This document shows positions 45,001 to 52,404 of a DNA stretch of 64,000 nucleotides, in pieces. The first letter of the stretch is position 1. Every line of letters starts with the position of its first letter. A program made the translations under genes and the position numbers. Source of the DNA: an uncultured Lachnospiraceae bacterium (lineage in GTDB: Bacteria; Bacillota; Clostridia; Lachnospirales; Lachnospiraceae); contig CAMUMG010000002.1 in NCBI GenBank assembly GCA_947089905.1, positions 62,001-126,000 on the forward strand. Reading direction: 5' to 3'. Under the pieces are notes generated by a model. That model ran no database searches, had not been told where the DNA came from, and worked only from the letters and a program-made list of their open reading frames with translations.

Positions 45001-46568
45001 TAGAAGCTTTCAAAGTAAAAAAAGATTTACTATCAAAAAGTTATGATAATAAAAGAAATGAAATCAATACTATAAAAATTCAAAGAGTAGTATTAAAAAG
45101 ATATGATAGAGAAAAAAAGTTAAGCAATGAAATAGAAAAAAGAATTCTAAGTAAGGTTCTAAATTGGAGAAATACCCTCTTTGAGAATATAATACTTAGA
45201 AATATAGAATTAAAAGGGTACGCTGTAAAAAGTTTGATGTTACAGAGTAAAGCAATTCAGGATGTATTCTTAAAAAATGAAAATACAGAAAATGGGTTTT
45301 GGAAAAATAAACAACAAACAAATTTACAGAGAAAGTTTAGTAGTAGTTTTAAACAAAGAAATACATTTTGGAAGAATGGGATAGAAGTTTTTTTATATAA
45401 ACAAGTTATCCCAAATACTTTAGAAATTAATAGAATAGTTAAAAATTTATTGTGGAAAAATGACATAGAAAGTTTGCTACAAAAGGAAAAAAGAGAAGAA
45501 AAGTTATTCTGGAAGGGCAAAATAAGAGTTTTTTCGGGAAAAACAAAATATGAACAAACTATAGGATTTCTTTTAAGACAAATTCGATTCTATCCAGAGA
45601 TAAATTTAAAAACAGATATTGAAAGTTTAAGAAGAATTTTAAAAAATAGGTTCAAAACTAATGTTTATAAAAAAAGTATTTTGGTATATAGTTTAGAATC
45701 TGGCAAAATATCTTCTAAAAGTTTTTTAGAAGCTTTTAAAGTTAAAAAAGAGTTATTATCAAAAAGTTATTATGAAAAAAGAAATAAAATCAGTAACATA
45801 AAAATTCAAAGAGCAAAGATTTATAAGACAGAAAGAATTTTGGATAAAAAATGGAATGAAAGTATAACAGTTGCAGGGATTCTATTAAAAGGCTACCAAA
45901 AGGAAAAGAACATATATAGTAGGATACAAGAAATTCTGTCAGAAAATATATTAGAAAAAGTTTTAGGTAATGGTTTTGAATATCAAAAAGAGATTATTTC
46001 AAAACAAAATAAAGAAACGAAAAATTTACTATTAAAAAATTATCACATAGTAAATTTTTGTAATATGACTTTAACACATCGAAAAAAATTATGGCTAAGG
46101 AAGTATATATTACAAGAAAATTTAAACACAAAAAAGTTTGAAGAGCAAATCCAAAACAGTTGGATAAGTTTAAAAAGGCAATATAGACTTCCAGAAAATT
46201 TTCAGATACAAGATAGCATTTTATATAGACATAAAACAGAGGATTTAAAAAATAATTTATTTGTATTTCGTTTTGAAAAAAGAGATATAAAGCAGGAACA
46301 GTTCCTAGAAGAAAAACTTAAAAAAAGAGTACAGGAATTATTTATACAGCATTTAAAAGAAATGAAAACATCTAAACAAATAGAACCATCGGTATCCGAT
46401 GAGAAGCAGATAGGTAATTTAAAAACTTTTTCGTATCCAGAACAAAGAGTAGATTTTCAAGAGGATCAAGGTACGATGGAAGAGATGCTCTATCGTCGGA
46501 TATATCAAAGGTTAGAACGTACATTACGACTGGAACTAAGGAGAACAGGAAAGCAGGATAAGTTTTGA
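42066..46568 (+). CDS. Giant tandem-repeat protein, candidate tape measure (-1 frame part)
   Basis: At least 1500 residues from GTG 42066, which has no SD; real synthesis probably comes from 41464 by -1 frameshift, giving about 1,701. Composition is dominated by Lys, Asn, Ile, Leu, Phe, Ser, Glu. Six ~212-residue repeats (each starting near YSVKSLMLQ and ending NWRNTLFENIILRNKEL) are followed by a unique ~380-residue C-terminal part. No TM, signal or enzyme motif. Predicted mostly helical. It lies between the second tube gene and the hub genes; no other tape-measure-like gene exists in the cluster, so a ruler function is inferred. An effector or fibre is the alternative. Stop overlaps the next start. 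Confidence 0.7.
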   Translation: MYSVKSLMLQRKAIQDVFLKNENTENRFWKNKQQTNLQKKFSSSFRKRNIIKENKRSRNTFWNNDIETFLYKNISFQKVLEHDSKILKNLLYKNEIEFFLHKRNLSINLKEDRKSLKSSLYKESFFVYSLKSDKIRSKSFIETFKIKKDLLSKSYDNKRNEINTVKIQRVVLKRYGREKKLNNEIEKRILSKVLNWRNTLFENIILRNKELKVYSVKSLMLQSKAIQGVFLKNKNTENRFWKNKQQTNLQRKFSSSFKQRNTFWKNGIEAFLYKKIKQNLLQSKNISFQKVLEPYSRILKNLLYKNEIEFFLHKASLTINLKEDRESLKSNLYKENFFVYSLKSDKIRSKSFIETFKIKKDLLSKSYDNKRNEINTIKIQRVVLKRYDREKKLSNEIEKRIRIKVLNWGNTLFENIILRNKESKGYAVKSLMLQSKAIQDIFLKNENTENSFWKNKQQTDLQRKFSNSFKERNTFWESGIETFLYKNISFQKILEPYSRILKNLLHKNEIEFFLHKTNLSINLKEDRKSLKSNLYKESFFIYSLKSQKTSSRNILEAFKVKKDLLSKSYDNKRNEINTIKIQRVVLKRYDREKKLSNEIEKKILSKVLNWRNTLFENIILRNIELKGYTVKSLMLQSKAIQDVFLKNENTESRFWKNKQQTDLQRKFSSSFRERNIIEENKRSRNTFWNNDIETFLYKNISFQKVLEYDSIILKNLLHKNEIEFFLHKANLSINLKEGRESLKSNLYKESFFVYSLKSDKIRTKSFIEAFKVKKDLLSKSYDNKRNEINTVKIQRVVLKRYGREKKLNNEIEKRILSKVLNWRNTLFENIILRNKELKVYSVKSLMLQSKAIQGVFLKNKNTENRFWKNKQQTNLQRKFSSSFKQRNTFWKNGIEAFLYKKIKQNLLQSKNISFQKVLEPYSRILKNLLRKNEIEFFLHKTNLSINLKEDRESLKSNLYKESFFIYSLKSQKTSSRNILEAFKVKKDLLSKSYDNKRNEINTIKIQRVVLKRYDREKKLSNEIEKRILSKVLNWRNTLFENIILRNIELKGYAVKSLMLQSKAIQDVFLKNENTENGFWKNKQQTNLQRKFSSSFKQRNTFWKNGIEVFLYKQVIPNTLEINRIVKNLLWKNDIESLLQKEKREEKLFWKGKIRVFSGKTKYEQTIGFLLRQIRFYPEINLKTDIESLRRILKNRFKTNVYKKSILVYSLESGKISSKSFLEAFKVKKELLSKSYYEKRNKISNIKIQRAKIYKTERILDKKWNESITVAGILLKGYQKEKNIYSRIQEILSENILEKVLGNGFEYQKEIISKQNKETKNLLLKNYHIVNFCNMTLTHRKKLWLRKYILQENLNTKKFEEQIQNSWISLKRQYRLPENFQIQDSILYRHKTEDLKNNLFVFRFEKRDIKQEQFLEEKLKKRVQELFIQHLKEMKTSKQIEPSVSDEKQIGNLKTFSYPEQRVDFQEDQGTMEEMLYRRIYQRLERTLRLELRRTGKQDKF
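42067..45404 (+). repeat. Six ~635-bp tandem coding repeats in a 3+3 higher-order array
   Basis: Units begin at about 42067, 42702, 43338, 43945, 44580 and 45216 (spacings 635, 636, 607, 635, 636). The sixth diverges at about 45404. Units 1 and 4 share a version with NIIKENKRSRNTFW / NIIEENKRSRNTFW, and units 2 and 5 are nearly identical including the KIKQNLLQSK insert, so a block of three units (about 1.88 kb) was duplicated. A degenerate half-unit precedes unit 1 across the frameshift site. Confidence 0.9.
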
Positions 46569-47176
46569 CTAAAGCAAAAATTATTGTAATTGATGGTGGA
46601 ACATATGGTTCAGTAAATTTTACACAGGGAGAAAAAATTGAGGTTCAGTTTAATCCGACCGAGTATTCTATTTCTACTGAGTCAATAGGAAAGACAAAGT
46701 ATAAGGGAGATGGCGGAGAAAAGAAAGCCATTCACTATGATTTTAAAATATCTGAACCGAGAACGCTACATGTAAAGTTACTTTATGATACAGCATTACA
46801 GGGTTTTCAGGAGGCGACAAAGGCAGGATTTCAAAAGTCGGTTTCAGAGTATGATAAACAATATAAGGATAAAATGGATGTCAATCGGCAGTATATTCGA
46901 AAGCTTACTGCATTATTAAGCAGTGGCGGAAAGAGTAATCTGCCTCCTAGAGTGGTATTTACTTGGGGGAGTATCAGTTTTCGTGGTTATGTACTTTCTA
47001 TGCAGGTTTCTTATCAGAGATTTTCAGAAAAGGGCGAGCCGACGAGAGCAGAAATTGATCTTACGATTCGAGAGATTGAAAATAAAGGGTTAGATGCAGA
47101 AGAAACTTCAAAAAAATCTACAGAAGATTTAAAATATAATGATGAACCAATGGACTTAGAAGAATTATTTTATTAA
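46565..47176 (+). CDS. Tube-baseplate connector protein (Afp7-like, CIS tube domain)
   Basis: 203 residues from TTG 46565, overlapping the repeat-protein stop (TTGA). VQFNPTEYSISTE and FTWGSISFRGYVLSMQVSYQRFSEKGEPTRAEIDLTI are typical of the N-terminal domain of LysM-containing baseplate proteins (Afp7, gp53-like). The LysM domain normally at the C-terminus is missing; only an acidic tail remains. It would join the tube to the hub. Coupled translation with the giant gene implies that little is made unless ribosomes reach that stop. Confidence 0.85.
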   Translation: MTKAKIIVIDGGTYGSVNFTQGEKIEVQFNPTEYSISTESIGKTKYKGDGGEKKAIHYDFKISEPRTLHVKLLYDTALQGFQEATKAGFQKSVSEYDKQYKDKMDVNRQYIRKLTALLSSGGKSNLPPRVVFTWGSISFRGYVLSMQVSYQRFSEKGEPTRAEIDLTIREIENKGLDAEETSKKSTEDLKYNDEPMDLEELFY

Positions 47177-47192
47177 AAAGGGATGTAGAGAT

Positions 47193-48305
47193 ATGGCGCA
47201 CTTTACTATGGATCAGTTAGAAAAAAAGCATGGAATGTTTTTACATCCTAAATATGAAGTGAAACTAGATGGAAAATCATTAGAAGAAGAATATTTAATA
47301 GAGGATATGGTGGTTGATCTTCCCTATAGTTGTGAGGCAGGAAGCTGTAGTTTTAAAATTTTGAATGCCTTTGAGGGAGCAGACGATTATCAGGTAGATT
47401 TAAAAGATAGTATAAGACAAAAAATAGAGCTTGGTAAGAAGATAGAAGTATCATTAGGATATGAAACTGGAAAATTAGTTCCTGTTTTTACAGGATACAT
47501 TGATGGAATTTATATAGATTTTAACCGAGAAGAGACAGGAATCTCCTATCAGATAGAATGTCTGGATGCAAAGGGAATTATGATGAATAATCTTCACTCA
47601 GAACAAAAGAAAAATGTTACGAAATATAGTGATGCTATTCGAGATATTTTTAAGAAATATCCAAAACTCATTGAAAAGCAGACGATTGATGATACAAAAG
47701 AGCAGACAGTTTTGATTGAACAGCAAAGGGAAAGTGATTATGATTTTGTATCCAGAGTTGCAGGAAAACTAAACTATCATTTTTATTTAATCAATGGAGA
47801 GGGCTTTTTTCAAAAATCCAACGCAGATCTGGAAGAGTATTTTTGCTTTCATATTGATGAATATATGCAGGAGTTTCATCTTTATACAACACTCAGCCGT
47901 CAGGTGGCAAAAGTAGTAGTCCGTTCCAGTAACGAGCAAGATCCACAACAGCCATTTGAGGCACAGGCACAGGACTATTCTAGTAATGTAGACTCTTCTA
48001 AAATAAAAGCGGGAAAAAATGTTTTGCTCGGAAGCAGAGCAGTTAAGACAATTATTGATTTATCAGTAACCTCACAAGAAGAAGCAAAAGCAAGAGCAGA
48101 GGCAGAATTAATGAAACTCTCCTGTTTTCAGGCAAAGGGTTCTGTTGTAACAGTAGGTATTCCAGAACTACTTCCCGGAAAGGTTGTATCAATAAAGGGA
48201 TTTGGAAAGGCAGGAGATAGAGCTTATCGGATTAGCCGTGTAATACATCGATTGAGCCATCAAAGTTATACAACAGAATGTGAACTGGAGGGAAACAAAT
48301 TGTGA
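47193..48305 (+). CDS. Baseplate hub protein (gpD / gp27-like)
   Basis: 370 residues. YEVKLDGKSLEEEYLIEDMVVDLPYSCEAGSCSFKI, GKKIEVSLGYE..FTGYIDGI, RESDYDFVSRVAGKLNYHFY and the final PGKVVSIKGFGKAGDRAYRISRVIHRLS match the phage late control D / VgrG N-terminal hub family. Forms a trimer beneath the tube that carries the spike. The stop overlaps the GTG start of the spike gene by 4 bp. Confidence 0.93.
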   Translation: MAHFTMDQLEKKHGMFLHPKYEVKLDGKSLEEEYLIEDMVVDLPYSCEAGSCSFKILNAFEGADDYQVDLKDSIRQKIELGKKIEVSLGYETGKLVPVFTGYIDGIYIDFNREETGISYQIECLDAKGIMMNNLHSEQKKNVTKYSDAIRDIFKKYPKLIEKQTIDDTKEQTVLIEQQRESDYDFVSRVAGKLNYHFYLINGEGFFQKSNADLEEYFCFHIDEYMQEFHLYTTLSRQVAKVVVRSSNEQDPQQPFEAQAQDYSSNVDSSKIKAGKNVLLGSRAVKTIIDLSVTSQEEAKARAEAELMKLSCFQAKGSVVTVGIPELLPGKVVSIKGFGKAGDRAYRISRVIHRLSHQSYTTECELEGNKL

Positions 48306-49054
48306 GTATTTCGGATTTTTTTCTCCAAAGAGAACAGGAATCACCAAATCGAATTTATAGTATTTTAACAGGTATAGTCACAGATAATGCCGATCCGAAT
48401 CATGAATATCGGGTATGTGTAAGATTATTAAATCGAGATACTTCGGATTATGAAACAGGTTTTATTCGAGTGGCGACGATGATGACAGGTAAGGAATATG
48501 GAATGTATTTTTTACCGGAAATCGGAGATGAAGTTTTAGTCGCATTTGAGGATGGAGATATTACAAGACCTTATGTAATTGGCTCTTTGTGGAACCAAAA
48601 AAATAAGCCCCCAGTTGAACACTCTCAGAAGGAAAATATGATACGAGAAGTAAAGACGAAACGTGGGCATACAGTGATTTTTCATGATGAAGATGGTAAA
48701 GATTCTATTGAAATTAAAACACCAAAGGGACTTACTATTCTATTAGATGATGAGAAAGAGGTTTTGAATTTTTCTGATAAGAATAAAAAAAACAAAATAG
48801 AGTTAGATTCTAAGAATGGAATTTTAACATTATCTGCACAAGACAAGATTTCTTTACAGGCAGGAGGAACGAAGTTAGAGCTAAACGGAAGCAGTAAATC
48901 GGCACTTTTAGAAAGCGAAAGTTCTTTGAATGTAAAATCTCAACAAGTTGCTATCCAAGCAAAGGGAACACTGGATTTAAAGTCCTCTGGCAGTGTCAAT
49001 TTAAAATCAGATGGTCCTGCTAATCTGAAAGGGGCAGTGATAAAATTGAATTAG
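48302..49054 (+). CDS. Spike protein (gpV / gp5-like OB-fold with beta-helix)
   Basis: 250 residues from GTG 48302. The OB-fold (about 20-100) has ILTGIVTDNADPNHEYRVCVRL, LPEIGDEVLVAFEDGDITRPYVIGSLWN, diagnostic of Afp8/VgrG-type spikes. The C-terminal 110 residues are short beta repeats (KSSGSVNLKSDGPANLK) that form a trimeric needle. Hub and spike are separate genes here, while they are fused in Afp8. No PAAR tip gene is found, so this needle may be the tip. Confidence 0.92.
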   Translation: MSISDFFLQREQESPNRIYSILTGIVTDNADPNHEYRVCVRLLNRDTSDYETGFIRVATMMTGKEYGMYFLPEIGDEVLVAFEDGDITRPYVIGSLWNQKNKPPVEHSQKENMIREVKTKRGHTVIFHDEDGKDSIEIKTPKGLTILLDDEKEVLNFSDKNKKNKIELDSKNGILTLSAQDKISLQAGGTKLELNGSSKSALLESESSLNVKSQQVAIQAKGTLDLKSSGSVNLKSDGPANLKGAVIKLN

Positions 49055-49066
49055 GAGGAAACAAAA

Positions 49067-49438
49067 ATGAGTTGGTCGTTTCCGATTGAAGTTGATCCCA
49101 AAACAGGAAAAATAAAAACAAGTTCTAAAACTACAGAAATCCGTCAATCCATTTTACTCTTATTAAAAACAATAAGGGGAGAACGAGAATTACAACCACT
49201 TTATGGAAGCAAATTAAATCAGTTTGCTTTTGAACCTGTTTCTTATGAATTAATTCGGGAAATTACAGAAGAAGTGATTCGAACGATTTCTTATTGGGAA
49301 AAGAGAGTCGAGGCAGTAGATGTGCAGATATTAGAACAGGATCAAGAGAATTCAAAATTACTTTTTCAGATTAGCTATCAGGTTAAAGAAACAAAAGAGC
49401 GAGAAATATTAGAGTATTCTTATCGTTTGATGAACTAA
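49067..49438 (+). CDS. Baseplate wedge protein gp25-like
   Basis: 123 residues. IRQSILLLLKTIRGERELQPLYGSKLNQFAFEP and the end YSYRLMN carry the GPW/gp25 signature, including the EReLxPxYGSxL segment. This lysozyme-like-fold wedge protein joins sheath to baseplate (Afp9). SD AGGAGG before ATG. Confidence 0.95.
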   Translation: MSWSFPIEVDPKTGKIKTSSKTTEIRQSILLLLKTIRGERELQPLYGSKLNQFAFEPVSYELIREITEEVIRTISYWEKRVEAVDVQILEQDQENSKLLFQISYQVKETKEREILEYSYRLMN

Positions 49439-49466
49439 AGTCATAAACTGGAGGACAAAGAGAAAG

Positions 49467-52403
49467 ATGAAGGAATTTCCTAAAGTTGATAATAGGAAAC
49501 AAAAAGAGTTAGAGCAGCAGATCCTACAATTAGCTGCACAATATGTTCCTGAATGGAAGCCTGATTTAGAAGATGCTGGATTGACTTTAGTACATATTTT
49601 TACCAAAATGCTAGAGGGGACATTAGAACGTCTTAACCATATGCCCTATAAAAATTATATTTACTTTTTAAATCTTCTTGGAGCAAAGCAAAGTCCGGCT
49701 GTTCCAGCTAGTGGATATCTTAAAATAGAACTGACTGGATCAGTACCAGAAGGAATAAGAATTCCAAAAGGAACAAGATTTTATGGAGAAGCAGAAGAGG
49801 GAATACGAGTTTTATTTGAAACAGTAAATGAATGTCGTGCAGTTACTAATGGAATTGAAACTATCTATCAAGTAGGAGAAAATGCAGATGTGCTTACTGC
49901 TCTGTCGGTAAAATCAGAAGAAACTGATTTTTCAGAGTTTATTCTATTTGAACCAGAGGGAGAAAATCTTCAAGAAAGACGCTTTGTTTTTACACAACCC
50001 AATACTTTAAATGGTACAACTGCCCTTACTGTTCGAGTTCAAATATTTTACAGGAATCGTACAGTTCTTTTTACTAATCCTTTGATAGTATGTTGGGAAC
50101 AAAAGACAAAAGACGGGTGGCAACCTGTTCTTTGGAATGAAGATTCAAACAAAGATCTGATACTGAAATTGCCTGAATGTGAAGAGGAAATAGAATATAG
50201 AGGGAAAAGAGGAAGATTTCTTTCCTGTCGTTTGCTTTCTAAGGCAGAAATAAAAGAAGTAGCATTTACTCAAATACGAGTTGGAGCATTTAAAACGGAT
50301 ATATTACCTGACTGTTTGTATTATAATGATCATCAGCTTTCAGGAGAGCAAATTTTACCATTTGGGGAAAGATTTTCTGTCTATGATGAATTTCTTCTTG
50401 GATGTAGGGAAGCATTTTCAAAGAGTGGAGCAAGAATAAAAATTACTTTTGTTCTTTCATTTGAAAGTGCAGAAGAACAAATAGAAAAAGAAACAGATGA
50501 ATTTCCTGACAATGGATATAAACTTACAAGAACAGGTAAAAAAAAGCGAAAAGCTATTTTTACAAAAAAAGAGGAAGAAGAAGCTTTAGAAAAATTTCGG
50601 ACACCAATAAAAGTTTCATGGGAATATTTTAATGGGTTAGGCTGGGCGAATTTAGTTGCTGATAATTCCAGAGCTTATGAAGATATTTTTTCAGAAAAAA
50701 GAACAGGTAAGATCTCCATGACATTTCTATGTCCAGAGGATATAAAGGAATGGATTGCAGGAGCAAATACAAGTCTTTTTATTCGAGCAAGATTATTGAA
50801 AGTTGGAAATGAGCAAATACCAGATGCAAGATATCTATTTCCAAAACTGCAAACAATTCGAATTCAATATACTTATGAAGAACTTCCTTTTGTTTCTACG
50901 GTCTTTGTAGAAAAAAATAAAACAGTAGAGGAAAAACAACTTCCAACTACAATCGGAGAAGAAATTACTTTATATGAAAAGAAAACGACATTACCAACAG
51001 TTTATTTTAAATTAGCCGCTCCTTTAACAAAAGGTTCAATAAGTCTTTTTTGGAAAGTGAAAGATAGAACAGAAGGAATAGGGACTATCTGTGTAGAATC
51101 TTATAGCAAAGAAAGTGGAAAAGCAGGGTGGAAAAGACTTGCTGTAACAGACGAAACACAGGGAATGAAACATAGTGGTCGAATGATATTATATTGTAAT
51201 GAACCATCTGAGCCACTTTCTCTATTTGGAACAACTGGTTATTTTTTACGAATCGTAAAACCAGAGAGTACAACAGAATTTATATGTCCTAAAATTTCAG
51301 CGATTGAATGGAATGTAGTAAGACTAATTCAACAAGAGTCTATGGAAGCGGAATATTTCACAGCAGATCCCAGTGAAATTCATAAAGTTTGTCAACTCTC
51401 TGAAAAGAATATTTTAGAGCCAGAAGTTTGGGTTGATGAAGAAGAAATACATCAAAAAGAAAATTCGTTAAATGATCATTGGGTAAAGTGGGAACAAAGG
51501 GAAAATCTTTTTTTGGCAAAACCAGAAGAAAGGGTTTATTTGATAGATTTTGCTAAAGGGAGAGTTTTATTTGGAGATGGAAAACATGGAAAATTGCCAG
51601 CACTATATCACCCCTGTAAGATTCGAATAAATTATCGGACTTGTCTTGGAAAGAAGGGTAATCTTTCCAAAGAAGCGGTTTTTGGAATTGCGGATTCGAT
51701 TCCAGCTATTCGAAAGGTTGTTGCATTAGAGGCATTTGTAGGAGGTTGTGATATGCAGACAAGTGCACAAGCAGCAGAAAGTTTTACAGAAACAATGAAG
51801 TATTTAGATCGTGCAGTCTGTGAAGAAGATTTTGAACTTTTAGCCAAAAAGGCAGATAGAACGATTTCTCGCGCGAAAGTGGTTTCAGAAAACGGAAAAT
51901 TTACATTATTTATTTTACCAAAGGAGCCAGATAATTCACAGGACTATTTTGAACAGATACGTCAAAGAGTATGGGAGAAGTTAAAGGAAAACGCAGCTAT
52001 TGTTCTCACGTCAGAAAAAATTTTAAAGATAAAAGAGGTAACTTATATTGAGTTTGAAGTTTATGTAAAGGCAGTATTGGCAGATACACAAGATTATTTT
52101 GAGGTATATGAAAAAATAGAACAAAGATTGAACCATTTCTTTCACCCTATAACAGGAAATTTTTTAGGAGAGGGATTTGAAATTGGAAAATTGCCTACAA
52201 GAATGAAAATTTATCATTTAATTAAGACAATAGAGGGAATCGAAGTGATAAAAACTTTGACTGTCTGTTGTTTTGAACGATATCAAAATAAAAGGAGAGA
52301 ACTTAGTTTAGAACAGGCAGTTAAACTTTCAGCGGCAGTTCCCATAAATGGAAATCATACCATTGTTCTTATTGCGGATACGTTAAACATAGGAGGGGAG
52401 TAA
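49467..52403 (+). CDS. Baseplate J-like wedge protein 1 (Afp11 / gp6-like)
   Basis: 978 residues. Opens with WKPDLEDAGLTLVHIFTKMLEGTLERLNHMP and SGYLKIELTGSVPEGIRIPKGTRFYGEAEEG, the usual start of the large eCIS baseplate component; the later part has VLFGDGKHGKLP and AQAAESFTETMKYLDRAVCEEDFELLAKKA, the baseplate-J core. It forms the iris that opens on firing. A charged insert (about 345-375, EEQIEKETDE..KKKRKAIFTKKEEEEA) is unlike the family. Next gene starts 2 bp later. Confidence 0.92.
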   Translation: MKEFPKVDNRKQKELEQQILQLAAQYVPEWKPDLEDAGLTLVHIFTKMLEGTLERLNHMPYKNYIYFLNLLGAKQSPAVPASGYLKIELTGSVPEGIRIPKGTRFYGEAEEGIRVLFETVNECRAVTNGIETIYQVGENADVLTALSVKSEETDFSEFILFEPEGENLQERRFVFTQPNTLNGTTALTVRVQIFYRNRTVLFTNPLIVCWEQKTKDGWQPVLWNEDSNKDLILKLPECEEEIEYRGKRGRFLSCRLLSKAEIKEVAFTQIRVGAFKTDILPDCLYYNDHQLSGEQILPFGERFSVYDEFLLGCREAFSKSGARIKITFVLSFESAEEQIEKETDEFPDNGYKLTRTGKKKRKAIFTKKEEEEALEKFRTPIKVSWEYFNGLGWANLVADNSRAYEDIFSEKRTGKISMTFLCPEDIKEWIAGANTSLFIRARLLKVGNEQIPDARYLFPKLQTIRIQYTYEELPFVSTVFVEKNKTVEEKQLPTTIGEEITLYEKKTTLPTVYFKLAAPLTKGSISLFWKVKDRTEGIGTICVESYSKESGKAGWKRLAVTDETQGMKHSGRMILYCNEPSEPLSLFGTTGYFLRIVKPESTTEFICPKISAIEWNVVRLIQQESMEAEYFTADPSEIHKVCQLSEKNILEPEVWVDEEEIHQKENSLNDHWVKWEQRENLFLAKPEERVYLIDFAKGRVLFGDGKHGKLPALYHPCKIRINYRTCLGKKGNLSKEAVFGIADSIPAIRKVVALEAFVGGCDMQTSAQAAESFTETMKYLDRAVCEEDFELLAKKADRTISRAKVVSENGKFTLFILPKEPDNSQDYFEQIRQRVWEKLKENAAIVLTSEKILKIKEVTYIEFEVYVKAVLADTQDYFEVYEKIEQRLNHFFHPITGNFLGEGFEIGKLPTRMKIYHLIKTIEGIEVIKTLTVCCFERYQNKRRELSLEQAVKLSAAVPINGNHTIVLIADTLNIGGE

Positions 52404-52404
52404 G

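Noticed and set aside
42067..45404. Regular repeats that could suggest a CRISPR-like or non-coding array
   Set aside because: Units are over 600 bp, coding in one frame throughout, without spacers.
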